In this document: positions 52,935 to 62,026 of the stretch, one piece after another | Numbering within the stretch: position 1 is the first letter of the stretch | Layout: every line of letters starts with the position of its first letter | From: Acidimicrobiales bacterium | GTDB taxonomy: Bacteria > Actinomycetota > Acidimicrobiia > Acidimicrobiales > SHLQ01 | NCBI GenBank assembly: GCA_020629635.1 | Contig: JAHDCX010000001.1 | Location: forward strand, 201,043 to 265,042 | DNA length: 64,000 nucleotides | Direction: 5' to 3' | Notes under the pieces: model-generated | The model's input: the letters and a program-made list of their open reading frames with translations, nothing else | Told to the model about the DNA's origin: nothing | Database searches by the model: none | Made by a program: the position numbers and the translations under genes

Positions 52935-54418
52935 CCACGACCGAACCCGGCCCACACGGTCCCGCCGTCCCCAATCCGACCGAGCACAACCAGTGGTATC
53001 CGTTCCAGGATCGCCCGCTGCCAAGCGAGATCGATGGAATTCTCGCAAACCCGGCAGTCGTGCCCACGAGCGCGACCGACCCGCTTCCCGCGTCGGCGAA
53101 GTTCGTGGTGGTCGGCGCCGGGATTCACGGCATGTCGACGGCGTTTCACTTGGCCAAGGCGCTGACCGAGAGCGGACGCGGGACCGGCGCCGACGTGGTG
53201 CTCATCGACAAGCAGGGGCCGGGCGCCGGAGCCACAGGCCTGGCATGCGGGTGCGTCCGCAACATGTACATGACCGGACCGCTGCATGCGATTCTTCGGG
53301 CCAGCGTCGAGGTCTGGGAGTCGGATCCGATCAACTTCGGATTCCAGCAGGTCGGCTACATCTCGGTGGGCGAGAAGAACCAGGTTGATGAGTACCACCA
53401 GATTCACCAATCCCAGAACGACTCGGGTTTCCGGAGCGACCTCTACGTCGGCGCCGAGGCCGAGTCGTTCCTGAAGGGCATCTGGCCCGACTTCAAGATG
53501 GGGTCTGCACACGTCGCACTCCACGAGCTGCGATCGGGATACGCGGGCACGCACATGGTCATGTGGGGCCTCGACCAGAAGTGTCGGCAGTGGGGTGTGA
53601 CGCGGGTCTATGGCGTCGAGGTCAACGGCTACGACACCGACGCCACTGGATCGGTCACCGGCGTCCAGACGTCCGAGGGATCAATCGCCTGCGAGCAGGT
53701 CGTCGTCGGTGCCGGGGCATGGACACCGCACCACTGGGAATGGCTCGGCGGAGCGGACACGACCGACCTGACCTACGCAGACGGAACCGTCGTCGAGAAC
53801 TCGCCGATGTGGACGTTCTGGAGACTGCTCGAGGGCGAAGTCGTCCTACCGCCGGGTGTCGACTTCCGGACCGCGGACCAAAAGGATGCGCCGGTCCTCC
53901 ACGTCGAGCTGATGGACACCCCGGTGTACGGCGCCGACGGACAGATGATTCACGACCACGTCTACACCTATCTGCGCTACGCCGCCGAGCGAGTCGGAGT
54001 ACCGGGCATCCAGGGCGGCACGATCCCGATCAAGCTGACGACGGACGAGGACCAGGAGCCGTACGGCCATCTCAACGACCGCTACCAGGCCGACGACTGG
54101 TTTGCCGAGTACTACACCCGAACCCTCGAGATGTTGTTCGAACGCTTCGAAGGCATCGGCCCGTGGTTCAAGCAGCGTCGCAACGGCGGCATCGGTGCCT
54201 TCACCGCAGACAATGTGCCGATCTTCGATCACGTGCAGGACAACGCCTACGTGATCGCCGATTCCAACCATGGGTTCAAGATGATCGGTGTGGGCAAGCT
54301 CGTCGCCGACGAGCTCGTCCATGGCGTCACACCGGACGAGCTCAAGCCGTTCACCGCTGCTCGTTTTGCGAACGGCGGAACCTTCGGCAGCACGAACTCG
54401 AACAGCCCCTGGGTCTGA
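52931..54418 (+). CDS. FAD-dependent DAO-type (amine/sarcosine) oxidoreductase
   Basis: A 495-residue flavoprotein. The Rossmann motif is FVVVGAGIHGMSTAFHLAKAL near residues 55-80, followed by VVLIDKQGPGAGATGLACG; the second FAD block is EQVVVGAGAWTPHHW, and a C-terminal NHGFKMIGVGKLVADEL closes the DAO fold. The family oxidises N-methylated or other amino compounds; the substrate is not indicated. Start ATG 52931 (GGAGGAA ribosome binding site) overlaps the preceding stop. Two cysteines in LACGCVR near the FAD site are unusual. An in-frame extension to 52193 overlaps the upstream gene and is rejected. Confidence 0.85.
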   Translation: MTTTEPGPHGPAVPNPTEHNQWYPFQDRPLPSEIDGILANPAVVPTSATDPLPASAKFVVVGAGIHGMSTAFHLAKALTESGRGTGADVVLIDKQGPGAGATGLACGCVRNMYMTGPLHAILRASVEVWESDPINFGFQQVGYISVGEKNQVDEYHQIHQSQNDSGFRSDLYVGAEAESFLKGIWPDFKMGSAHVALHELRSGYAGTHMVMWGLDQKCRQWGVTRVYGVEVNGYDTDATGSVTGVQTSEGSIACEQVVVGAGAWTPHHWEWLGGADTTDLTYADGTVVENSPMWTFWRLLEGEVVLPPGVDFRTADQKDAPVLHVELMDTPVYGADGQMIHDHVYTYLRYAAERVGVPGIQGGTIPIKLTTDEDQEPYGHLNDRYQADDWFAEYYTRTLEMLFERFEGIGPWFKQRRNGGIGAFTADNVPIFDHVQDNAYVIADSNHGFKMIGVGKLVADELVHGVTPDELKPFTAARFANGGTFGSTNSNSPWV

Positions 54419-54435
54419 GCTCGGACTCGTAGGGT

Positions 54436-56196
54436 TCAGCCCAACCCGAACAGCTCGAAGGCTCGGTCGATCGCCGTCTGCGCAACCATCGCACCGAGGC
54501 GACGCCCCTCGACGTCGTCTGCGGCAATGTGGATGCCTCCGTGAATTCGCGAGACGCCCGCCTCGTCGGCGGCATCTCGATAGGTCGCCCATTGCAGCTC
54601 GACCGGCTGTTCGGGCCCATCGTCGAATCGCAGCCAACCCGCGGGCGCCGTCCATGTCCCGAGGCCGCCCGGAAAGAACTCCGAGCCCGTGATGGCTGTG
54701 AGCACCTCGGCGCCTGCTCTCGAGAACGTCGAGTGTCCCGACACGTAGCCGGGGAACGACGGCGTCACGAAGGTGTCGAGCTGGTACGGGACCCAGGTCG
54801 TGGCGTCGATCCAGCGAATTCGGTCGTCGTCGTCGTGGAGGTCGGCGTGTCCGGCCCAGCCGTTGACGACGACGGTGCCGGGCGCAAAGCCGACGTGGCG
54901 TGTCGAGGCGGTTTCGTCGGTGACGATCTCGATCACGTCGGCCTCGAGCGGAAGCCCGAGCGGGTCGAACGACGGTTGTTCGGGATCGCTCGACTGGCCG
55001 GACTCGGCCATGGTTCGGATGAGGGTGATCGGCCGCGAGGAGTCGAACTGTCGCTTGGCTCCCCATGCGGCGATCGCCGCATCGTGCATCGCGCCGTTGA
55101 GGGTGACGTACATGCGCAGGTCCCATTCGAGCCTGGAGAGCTCCTCGCCGAAGCCCGCGAAGCGGAATTCGCTCATCTCGTCGGCCACGTCGTTGGCGAC
55201 GGTGTTCCAGTGTCCGGGCGGCGTCTCCGAGCTCGGGCCGTCCGCCCAGAATTCGGCGATGACTCGGCCGTAGTCGGCCTGACGGACACGATTCGGAGCG
55301 TAGGGGGTGCCGGTGACGGGGTTGGTCCCATATCGCGGACGCGGGCTGGTGTCGATCACGTCGTTGGCCGAATCGTCGAGCTGTCGTTGGAATTGCACGA
55401 CCTCGACGACCTGTGTGAACAACTCCGGGTCAGCCTCGGCAAGCAGCGGCGGGGGGTCGAGCGCGATTGGTATGCCGTCGGCGGCCGCCCGTAGAGCAAA
55501 GGACTCGACGAACCCCCAGTGGGGCCCGATGTAGGACTGCAGCGGGACGATCTGACTCTGCTCGTTCTGGGTGATCGATTCTTCGAGTTGGAGTGGCTGC
55601 CACCGGTCCGGGTTCGTCGCGGCTGCGCCCGACTCGCTGACACGCAGTGGCGAGTTTGTCGGCACGTAGGTGAGATCGAGGTAGCCGTCGAGCTCGAGGG
55701 AGCCGTCGTCAATGAACCGTTCGATGGTGGCGCGGCCGATGTCGACGCCCAGCGCCGCGGCTTGCGATGACGGGTCCTCGGGATCGAGGCACTGCCGCCG
55801 AAGCTCGTCGTCGAAGGCGGCGAGTGAGGAGGCGCCGCCAACCGCATTTCGGTAGCGGGCGGTCAGGACGGTGTGCGCAGCCCACGTGATCGAGACCGCC
55901 CGTTCTTCGCTGTTGCCTGCCGCCTCCCGGTTCACGTAGACCGGGTCGGCAGAAGCGTCATACGCCGCCCAGGCGTCCCACATTGCCGTCGATGAGTGGA
56001 AGAGGTTGCGGGCGTGAACGGTCGGTGCAGGCGTGTCTCGACGAATCGCATCGAGCACCTGTTCGTTCCAGCGGCGGGCGACGCTTTGCCCATCGAGTGC
56101 GTCATGGCAGATCGATGCGACCGCGGCGTCTCCACATGCCGTAGCGAGCACGGTGGTCCACACGACAATGGCGGCGAGCCGTCTGAAGCGAAGCAC
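54436..56196 (-). CDS. Vanadium-haloperoxidase-like / PAP2-type lipoprotein
   Basis: A 586-residue exported protein with signal peptide and lipobox LATAC near residue 21. The PAP2/vanadium-peroxidase core is visible: KRQFDSSRP (K-x6-RP), SFPGYVSGHSTFSRAGA, and a C-terminal SRIHGGIHIAADDVEGRRLG with the catalytic histidine. A long N-terminal helical half (about 30-330) is typical of secreted vanadium-dependent haloperoxidase-like proteins. Whether it binds vanadate and oxidises halides or acts as a phosphatase cannot be told. No linked genes point to a pathway. Confidence 0.85.
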   Translation of the reverse strand: MLRFRRLAAIVVWTTVLATACGDAAVASICHDALDGQSVARRWNEQVLDAIRRDTPAPTVHARNLFHSSTAMWDAWAAYDASADPVYVNREAAGNSEERAVSITWAAHTVLTARYRNAVGGASSLAAFDDELRRQCLDPEDPSSQAAALGVDIGRATIERFIDDGSLELDGYLDLTYVPTNSPLRVSESGAAATNPDRWQPLQLEESITQNEQSQIVPLQSYIGPHWGFVESFALRAAADGIPIALDPPPLLAEADPELFTQVVEVVQFQRQLDDSANDVIDTSPRPRYGTNPVTGTPYAPNRVRQADYGRVIAEFWADGPSSETPPGHWNTVANDVADEMSEFRFAGFGEELSRLEWDLRMYVTLNGAMHDAAIAAWGAKRQFDSSRPITLIRTMAESGQSSDPEQPSFDPLGLPLEADVIEIVTDETASTRHVGFAPGTVVVNGWAGHADLHDDDDRIRWIDATTWVPYQLDTFVTPSFPGYVSGHSTFSRAGAEVLTAITGSEFFPGGLGTWTAPAGWLRFDDGPEQPVELQWATYRDAADEAGVSRIHGGIHIAADDVEGRRLGAMVAQTAIDRAFELFGLG

Positions 56197-56227
56197 CCCG
56201 AAACGGTACCGCCGGGGGCTGTCGTCG

Positions 56228-56233
56228 TACGAT
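56228..56233 (+). promoter_or_regulatory. -10 box of leaderless PhnD-like gene
   Basis: TACGAT ends six bases before ATG 56240, with no ribosome binding site between. Confidence 0.5.
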
Positions 56234-56239
56234 CACTCG

Positions 56240-56920
56240 ATGCGAGCCACCACACTTCTCGCGGGCAATACGGCCGAACCACTCTCGGGGATCTGTGCCC
56301 AGCTGACCGACGCCGGCGTGCCGACGTTCTTTGACCGTGACGAGCCGTTCGATTCGCGGCTCGCTGCGGTGAGGTCGGGCGAGGTCGACGTGGTGTGGGC
56401 GTGCGGGCTTCTCACGGCCGAGTTGATCGACGAGGACGCGCTGCTCGACCCGATCGGCATTCCCGAACTCGTCGGACTCGACGAGGGTCGCTATCACTCG
56501 ATGATCGTGGCTCGCGATGGCCTCGGTGAGGCCGAGGGGCGTCGTGGGCGGCTCGCGGTCAACGAATATGGTTCATGGTCGGGATGGCATGCCTACCGAG
56601 TGCATCGGCACCGTGCGGGTGGCTCGGTCGACGAACATCGTTCGATCGTGCTCACCGGCGGCCACGAGGCGAGCCTGGCGGCGATGCGAAGCGGGGTGGC
56701 AGACGTCGCCTCCATCGACTCGTCGGTCTGGGCGACGGCCGACAAGACCGCGCTGCACGTCGTTGAAGAAACCGCCCGTTGGCCGGCTCCTCCGGTCTCG
56801 GTTCGTTCCGACATCGCCGACGAGGTTCGAGACGTGCTCAGGTCGTGCCTGCCGTGGGCCGCTCAGCGCCGCGATTTCGACGACATGCTCACCATCTCGC
56901 GGTCACCCCTGGGCGCATGA
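56240..56920 (+). CDS. PhnD/SsuA-like periplasmic-binding-fold protein without signal peptide
   Basis: A 226-residue protein resembling the phosphate/phosphonate-binding (PhnD-type) fold: FDSRLAAVRSGEVDVVWACGLLTAELI, LAVNEYGSWSGWHAYRVH, a helical turn with GGHEASLAAMRSGVADVASIDSSVW, and PAPPVSVRSDIADEV. It is shorter than transported binding proteins and starts directly in the fold at ATG 56240, without a signal peptide, so it is probably cytoplasmic. No permease or ATPase is near. It might be a sensor or an enzyme of the NMT1/PhnD superfamily. Function unknown. Confidence 0.75.
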   Translation: MRATTLLAGNTAEPLSGICAQLTDAGVPTFFDRDEPFDSRLAAVRSGEVDVVWACGLLTAELIDEDALLDPIGIPELVGLDEGRYHSMIVARDGLGEAEGRRGRLAVNEYGSWSGWHAYRVHRHRAGGSVDEHRSIVLTGGHEASLAAMRSGVADVASIDSSVWATADKTALHVVEETARWPAPPVSVRSDIADEVRDVLRSCLPWAAQRRDFDDMLTISRSPLGA

Positions 56921-56942
56921 CCAGACAGAACGCGGCGGGCTC

Positions 56943-58265
56943 CTAGGCGGAAAACAACAGCCACAGACCGGCGATCGAATAGCAGACCATGACCACGAGC
57001 ATGGTCTGTTGGCTTCGGGCGGCATCGCGAGGGTCGAAGCGACTGACGGCAAGATCATGGGCGTGGAGCACGGCGAGGACATGGCCCACGACGATCGAGA
57101 CCGCTTGAACCCAGGCGACGAGGTCGACGTCGATGAGCGTGAGGTCGACCTCGCCGGTCGCGACCCCGAACCAATCCGTCGCCGGGCTGCCATCGGCATT
57201 CGTCCGGCCGTACGGGTTGGACAGTCGAAACCAGAACGACTGGCTCTGGTCGACGAGCAGCTGTGCGTAGTGGGCGATCACGTACGCCCACACGATTGGC
57301 ATCAGTGACGGACCGAACGCATCGGCAGCCTCCTGGTGGGAGATCCCGGTCACTCGCGCGATCGTTCGGGCCCCGATCCAATAGAGCAATGCGGCGATCG
57401 CGATCATCACCACGATGCCGACGGTCTTCGGCGGTACGGCGCCCCAGCCGCTCGGCCGACCGATGATGTCGGTGAAGATCGGGCTTTCGGAGAATCCGTC
57501 GAAGCTGGTCCCGCCGAGCACGATCAGAATGGCCATCGTCGTGCCGGGCAGGACGTTGACGGCCGACAGTCCGGAGAGCGGCCGCCGGAGGATCAGCGAG
57601 CCGTCTCGCACGGCCACGGGCGCCATGGCGGCGGTCAGCCCGAACACGACGTCGAGGCCGTCCGCTCGGTCGAGCCAGTCCTCGCCGTGGCGCAGCAGTC
57701 CGGCGACCATGAGCCCGGTGTAGACGAGCATCGCCCACCCGAGGATGCGTGGTGAGTCGCCGGCGGGATGCACGAGCTCGACGAACAAGAAGCCGAACAG
57801 CGTCGCGGCGGCGATCCACCGATGCGGGGGAGCGGGTGCGTCGCCGATCCGGGGAAGGATCAATGCCAACGTCCGGAAGGGGTTGAGCGCCTTCCAGATG
57901 TCGCCGACGAGCGCCGACACGATCGGGATGAACACCCACAACATCACGTAGATCGTGACGGGCGCCAGGTTCACCTTCTCGCCAGGCACGTCCTCGCCGA
58001 AGAGCGCCGCGCCGAGGGTGAGGCCGAGCAGCGCCATGCCGATGGCTCTGAGCAGCCACGTGCCGATCGCGACGGGGATTCGTGACCGCGAGACGACTCG
58101 AATCGGTGCGTCGGTTCCCAGCTTCGGGCGCTTCCACAGGGCTCCCAGCGCAACGAACGAAAGCACCAGCGCCGCTGCGGCAGCCCAGCTGAACTGCCAC
58201 AGCGGCAACGGAAGCGTTCCGCGAGAGCCGACCCCGTGGGCCAGGACGTGAATCGGGTCGAGCAC
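56943..58265 (-). CDS. Polytopic membrane protein of unknown function
   Basis: A 440-residue protein with about eleven or twelve transmembrane helices, beginning LWQFSWAAAAALVLSFVALGALW. I do not recognise a transporter family; there is no conserved MFS or ABC motif. Notable is a histidine-containing helical stretch near the C-terminus (SIVVGHVLAVLHAHDLAVSRF). It lies five bases downstream of the His-rich lipoprotein gene, which starts the operon, so the two are likely to act together. A role in metal or respiratory handling is inference only. Confidence 0.75.
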   Translation of the reverse strand: MLDPIHVLAHGVGSRGTLPLPLWQFSWAAAAALVLSFVALGALWKRPKLGTDAPIRVVSRSRIPVAIGTWLLRAIGMALLGLTLGAALFGEDVPGEKVNLAPVTIYVMLWVFIPIVSALVGDIWKALNPFRTLALILPRIGDAPAPPHRWIAAATLFGFLFVELVHPAGDSPRILGWAMLVYTGLMVAGLLRHGEDWLDRADGLDVVFGLTAAMAPVAVRDGSLILRRPLSGLSAVNVLPGTTMAILIVLGGTSFDGFSESPIFTDIIGRPSGWGAVPPKTVGIVVMIAIAALLYWIGARTIARVTGISHQEAADAFGPSLMPIVWAYVIAHYAQLLVDQSQSFWFRLSNPYGRTNADGSPATDWFGVATGEVDLTLIDVDLVAWVQAVSIVVGHVLAVLHAHDLAVSRFDPRDAARSQQTMLVVMVCYSIAGLWLLFSA

Positions 58266-58270
58266 GGTGA

Positions 58271-59164
58271 TCAGGAGACGACGATCTCGGCGATGAATGC
58301 CCGCGACGTCTCGAACTCGATCTCGAATCGTCCGGGTACGTCGGCGGTGAACAGGATCATGCCGTCGGTGTCGGGGCCGACGGCCGCGAGGATGTCGTAG
58401 CCGTGCACGTGGACCTCTTCGGCGACGTCGCTTTCGACGATGACCATCACGATGTCTCCGAGGTCGACCTCGACACGGTCCGTCTCGGTGACGACGTCGC
58501 CAGCGGCGAAGGCGGCGGTGAGCGTGACCGTCGCGTCTGCGGCGGTCAGCCCGTCTTCGATCGCCGCGTTGGCGTTTGAGTGATCGTGGTCATGATCGTG
58601 GCTGTCGTCGATCCTCGCCTCCCCGGATCCGGTGAGGGTTGCGCCCGCGCGGATCGCGACGCCGTCGACCGCCCAGGCGGCGTGGTCGTTGGTGTTGAGC
58701 TCGACTTCGACGAGATGCTCGCCCTCGGGCACCGTGATCATGCGTTCGGTGTCGACGAAGCGTTCGACTTTCTCCCCGTCGATGAGGAGATGCATGTGTC
58801 CTTCATTGGGTACCGACTCGCCATCGATGTCGTCCGGGGTGATCGTGAAGTTGGTCAGCGCCACGGTCATGACGAACATGCCTGGCTCGTCGGTCTCGGC
58901 GAAGTCGACCGCGACTGCCGGTATCGGGTCGCCATCGGCGACCTCTGCCAGCCTCGAATGATCTTCGTGGTGATGGTCGTGGTCGTGGTCTTCCTCGGAG
59001 GTCGGGTCGCCAGCGTCGCTGACATCTCCTGTCGTGGTGGTGGCGGTCTCGGCCGCGTCGGCGTCGATCGCTCCGGTGTCGGTTGCGGTTGTCTCGCTCC
59101 CGCACGCCGTCGCGACGAGGGCGACGGCAAAGAGTGCGCCGATCAGGCGCAGCAGGGTGTTCAT
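58271..59164 (-). CDS. His-rich exported lipoprotein with cupredoxin-like C-terminus
   Basis: A 297-residue lipoprotein; signal peptide with lipobox VATAC near residue 20. Two histidine/aspartate clusters, DHDHDHHHEDH and DSHDHDHDHS, are typical of zinc or copper chelating proteins. The C-terminus (EVHVHGYDILAAVGPDTDGMILFTADVPGRFEIEFE) resembles a cupredoxin-like beta-barrel, although a complete copper site is not evident. Start ATG 59164. It is followed by the polytopic membrane protein with a five-base gap. A metal-binding or metal-delivery function is plausible. Confidence 0.8.
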   Translation of the reverse strand: MNTLLRLIGALFAVALVATACGSETTATDTGAIDADAAETATTTTGDVSDAGDPTSEEDHDHDHHHEDHSRLAEVADGDPIPAVAVDFAETDEPGMFVMTVALTNFTITPDDIDGESVPNEGHMHLLIDGEKVERFVDTERMITVPEGEHLVEVELNTNDHAAWAVDGVAIRAGATLTGSGEARIDDSHDHDHDHSNANAAIEDGLTAADATVTLTAAFAAGDVVTETDRVEVDLGDIVMVIVESDVAEEVHVHGYDILAAVGPDTDGMILFTADVPGRFEIEFETSRAFIAEIVVS

Positions 59165-59250
59165 GGGTGGGGTCCTTTCGATCATCATCGGTTGCCGTCG
59201 CGCCCGGACGGGTCACGCGGCCAAGCAGGCGCCATTCGGGGCGCTGCGGG

Positions 59251-59799
59251 TCAGGAGATGATGTCGAGCGGAGGTCCGCGCCAGGACTGGGAGCTGCCGA
59301 AACCGGTGAGTTCAGTCGCCGTCGACGCACCGATGCGTCGGGGGACGACTCGTTGGGCCGAGCGCCGATCTGGATCTGCAGACGTGATCCCTGCGGCGAT
59401 CGCTGCGACGGCCGAGGACACGGCACGGGCCAGAACCAGGGAAACGAGGGGAGTCGCCGCAAGACCGATCCAGAACACGGCCTCGCCGAAGAGCGCAGTG
59501 GCACCAAGCCCGCTGGCCACACGCTCGATCGATTCGAGCATCGTGTACGCACCGATGATCGCCACCATGAGCGTGACTGGGGAGATGTCGAGTCCCCGTT
59601 GGCGGATGCTGCGCATCACCGATCGAGCAATGCCGGCGACTGCCCCGAGGGAGGCGACGAGCCACAGCAGCCCGAGGTGTCCGTGCGCGATTGTGGACTC
59701 CGTGCCGGCCAGCGAGCTGATCGTGTAGCTCACCTGATGGACGGCGAGAACGCCGACCCCGGCCAGGAGCAGTGTGTCGAGACGCCGCACGAGCTTCAC
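59251..59799 (-). CDS. Small membrane protein of unknown function
   Basis: A 182-residue protein with about four transmembrane helices (TLLLAGVGVLAVHQVSYTISSL, LGLLWLVASLGAVAGIA, LMVAIIGAYTMLESI, AVFWIGLAATPLVSLVLARAV). GTG 59799 is chosen; frame further upstream overlaps the MFS gene. It ends GPPLDIIS and lies downstream of the MFS gene on the same strand with a 22-base gap. Together with the lipoprotein and polytopic gene downstream it might form one unit, as the order on the minus strand is MFS, this gene, lipoprotein, membrane protein. No family recognised. Confidence 0.65.
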   Translation of the reverse strand: MKLVRRLDTLLLAGVGVLAVHQVSYTISSLAGTESTIAHGHLGLLWLVASLGAVAGIARSVMRSIRQRGLDISPVTLMVAIIGAYTMLESIERVASGLGATALFGEAVFWIGLAATPLVSLVLARAVSSAVAAIAAGITSADPDRRSAQRVVPRRIGASTATELTGFGSSQSWRGPPLDIIS

Positions 59800-59821
59800 G
59801 GTACCCGCCCGAATCGCTGCG

Positions 59822-60982
59822 TCACGGTCGGACGGCGGTGACCTCGGTCGTGTTTGCGGCACGGATCTGCGACAGCGCGTAGGCGAGGAGCAGGGCGGCG
59901 ACGGTCGCGGACATGCCGAACGAGCCGATCGGCCCGCCGGCAAGATCGAACAACGAGGGGGCAGCGAGTGCCGACGCCGCGGCAGCGATCTGTCCGACCG
60001 CATCGAGGAGGCCGGTTCCGATCGCCGATTCTTCGGCGCCGGTTTCGTCGATGACGACCCGGGCGCTCGAAGGAAAGATGACCGACTCCATGAACGTCTG
60101 GGCGAAGGCCAGGACCATGAATCCGATCAACGCCTCGAAGATCCCGATGAGGACGACGATCGGCACGAACGCCATGAGTGCACCGATCAGCAAGCGGTGC
60201 GGTTGCGACGCCGAATCGGCGGCTCGCCCGGCAAACGTCGGGACGACGAGCAGCGGCGATCCAACGACGACGAGGACGAGGGCGACACCGAGATTTCCGA
60301 CTCCGAGCGATGTCAGGTACTCGTCGACCGTCGAGTCGAAGACGCCGATGTTGAAGAAGACGGCGGCCTGCGCCGCGGCGGCCGCACGGACGCGTGGCCG
60401 GCGAAGCCACGGCAACATTGACCCCGCGTTCGTTCGTGAAACCGCAATCGGGGCGGCGTTCAGCCATCGCAGCACGGGGACGGCGAGAACGGCGAGGGCC
60501 ACGGCGATGGCCGTGTACGGCACCCAGATCCCGCCGAACCCCTCGAGCAGCGATCCGAGCGCGGGCCCGAGAAGAAACCCGCCGACGGCGAACGAGACCA
60601 ACGCCCCGAGCATCTCACCGCTTCCATCCCGTGATTCGCCGATCAGCGCCTTTCGGGTAGCGACGCCGAACACCCCGAGTCCAAAGGACGCGATCGCACG
60701 AGCGGCGAGGATGCTCCACAACTCATCGGCGAACCCGAGCCAGAGGTTTCCGCCGATCCCCGTGGCGATCCCCACGGCACCGATGGCCACGAGGTGCCCA
60801 CGGTCGCCGAGGGGCGAGACCAGCAACGCCACCAACAACGTCACGACGAAACCGATCGACGAAACCGCACCGACGCCGAACGCGCCGATGCCGAAGTCGG
60901 ATTCGATGTCCTCGAGGAACACGAACGTGACTCCCGCGGACGACACGAGGACCCCGTAGGTGACCAGAGCGAGGCGGTACAT
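59822..60982 (-). CDS. MFS transporter
   Basis: A 386-residue major facilitator with twelve predicted transmembrane helices; LVSPLGDRGHLVAIGAVGI in loop 2-3 is a variant of the G-D-R/K motif A. Charged loop after TM6 (RWLNAAPIAVSRTN). ATG 60982 follows a minus-strand TAGCGT box by six bases, so leaderless. Substrate unknown. It is divergent from the ureohydrolase gene at 61076 and may share its regulation. Drug efflux is one possibility but is not shown. Confidence 0.88.
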   Translation of the reverse strand: MYRLALVTYGVLVSSAGVTFVFLEDIESDFGIGAFGVGAVSSIGFVVTLLVALLVSPLGDRGHLVAIGAVGIATGIGGNLWLGFADELWSILAARAIASFGLGVFGVATRKALIGESRDGSGEMLGALVSFAVGGFLLGPALGSLLEGFGGIWVPYTAIAVALAVLAVPVLRWLNAAPIAVSRTNAGSMLPWLRRPRVRAAAAAQAAVFFNIGVFDSTVDEYLTSLGVGNLGVALVLVVVGSPLLVVPTFAGRAADSASQPHRLLIGALMAFVPIVVLIGIFEALIGFMVLAFAQTFMESVIFPSSARVVIDETGAEESAIGTGLLDAVGQIAAAASALAAPSLFDLAGGPIGSFGMSATVAALLLAYALSQIRAANTTEVTAVRP

Positions 60983-60988
60983 CAACTC

Positions 60989-60994
60989 ACGCTA
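60989..60994 (-). promoter_or_regulatory. -10 box of leaderless MFS gene
   Basis: TAGCGT on the minus strand, six bases before ATG 60982, with no ribosome binding site. Confidence 0.45.
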
Positions 60995-61075
60995 CGAGCT
61001 GGACCGTGAGAGCGGCCGCGGGTGCCTTCGTACACCTCGGGGTGTGCGATCATCGCGGCCGAGACAGGAGGATCG

Positions 61076-62026
61076 ATGACGGACAACCCCCAGCCGCTGG
61101 GCGGCAATCAGATGCCTCGATTCGGTGGGATCGCCACGTTCATGCGGTTGCCGGGAACGACGCCGATCGAGGAGCTCGACGTGGCGGTCGTCGGTGTGCC
61201 GTTCGATCTCGGCACGTCGAATCGACCCGGCGCTCGGTACGGCCCGCGAGACATGCGCGCCGAGAGCGTGCTCCTCCGCCCGTACAACATGGCCACTCGC
61301 GCGGCTCCGTTCGACAGTCTCCGGATCGACGACACCGGAGACGTCGCCACGAATGCGTTCAACATCTTCGACTCGATCGAACGCATCACCGCGCACTACG
61401 ACGACCTGCTCGCCCATGACGTCATTCCGATCACGATGGGCGGTGACCACACGATCGCACTGCCGATCCTCCGGTCGATCGCCAAGAAGCACGGTCCCGT
61501 CGGAATGGTTCATGTCGATGCGCACACCGACATCAACGACACGATGTTCGGCGAGAAGATCGCCCACGGCACGCCGTTTCGGCGGGCGGTCGAAGAGGAC
61601 CTGCTCGATGGCCAGCGCGTCGTTCAGATCGGGATGCGCGGAACCGGGTATGCCGCGGACGATTTCGACTGGAGCCGAGATCAGGGCTTCCGAGTCGTGC
61701 AGGTCGAGGAGTGCTGGCATCGCTCCCTCGAACCGCTGATGGCTGAAGTGCGCGAGCAGGTGGCCGGCGGTCCCGTCTACCTCAGCTTCGACATTGACGG
61801 ACTCGACCCGGCCTTCGCTCCGGGCACGGGTACGCCAGAGGTTGGCGGGCTCACCGTGCCACAGGCACTCGAGATCATCCGAGGATGCCGAGGCCTGGAC
61901 ATCGTCGGTGGTGATCTGGTCGAAGTCGCGCCGATCTATGACCCGACGGGACTCACGTCGCTCACCGGTGCCAACCTGCTCTACGAGATGCTGTGTGTGT
62001 TGCCCGGCGTCGAGTACCGCGATTGA
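61076..62026 (+). CDS. speB: Agmatinase-type ureohydrolase
   Basis: A 316-residue Mn2+ enzyme that hydrolyses a guanidino compound to urea and an amine. The metal motifs are GGDH (MGGDHTIALP), DAHTD (VHVDAHTDIND) and SFDIDGLDPAFAPGTGTPE. Agmatine is the usual substrate; guanidinobutyrate and guanidinopropionate hydrolases share the same motifs, so the symbol is tentative. ATG 61076 has an AGGAGG ribosome binding site. The MFS gene at 62023 overlaps its stop (TTGA), which suggests that one protein imports or exports its substrate or product. Confidence 0.85.
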   Translation: MTDNPQPLGGNQMPRFGGIATFMRLPGTTPIEELDVAVVGVPFDLGTSNRPGARYGPRDMRAESVLLRPYNMATRAAPFDSLRIDDTGDVATNAFNIFDSIERITAHYDDLLAHDVIPITMGGDHTIALPILRSIAKKHGPVGMVHVDAHTDINDTMFGEKIAHGTPFRRAVEEDLLDGQRVVQIGMRGTGYAADDFDWSRDQGFRVVQVEECWHRSLEPLMAEVREQVAGGPVYLSFDIDGLDPAFAPGTGTPEVGGLTVPQALEIIRGCRGLDIVGGDLVEVAPIYDPTGLTSLTGANLLYEMLCVLPGVEYRD

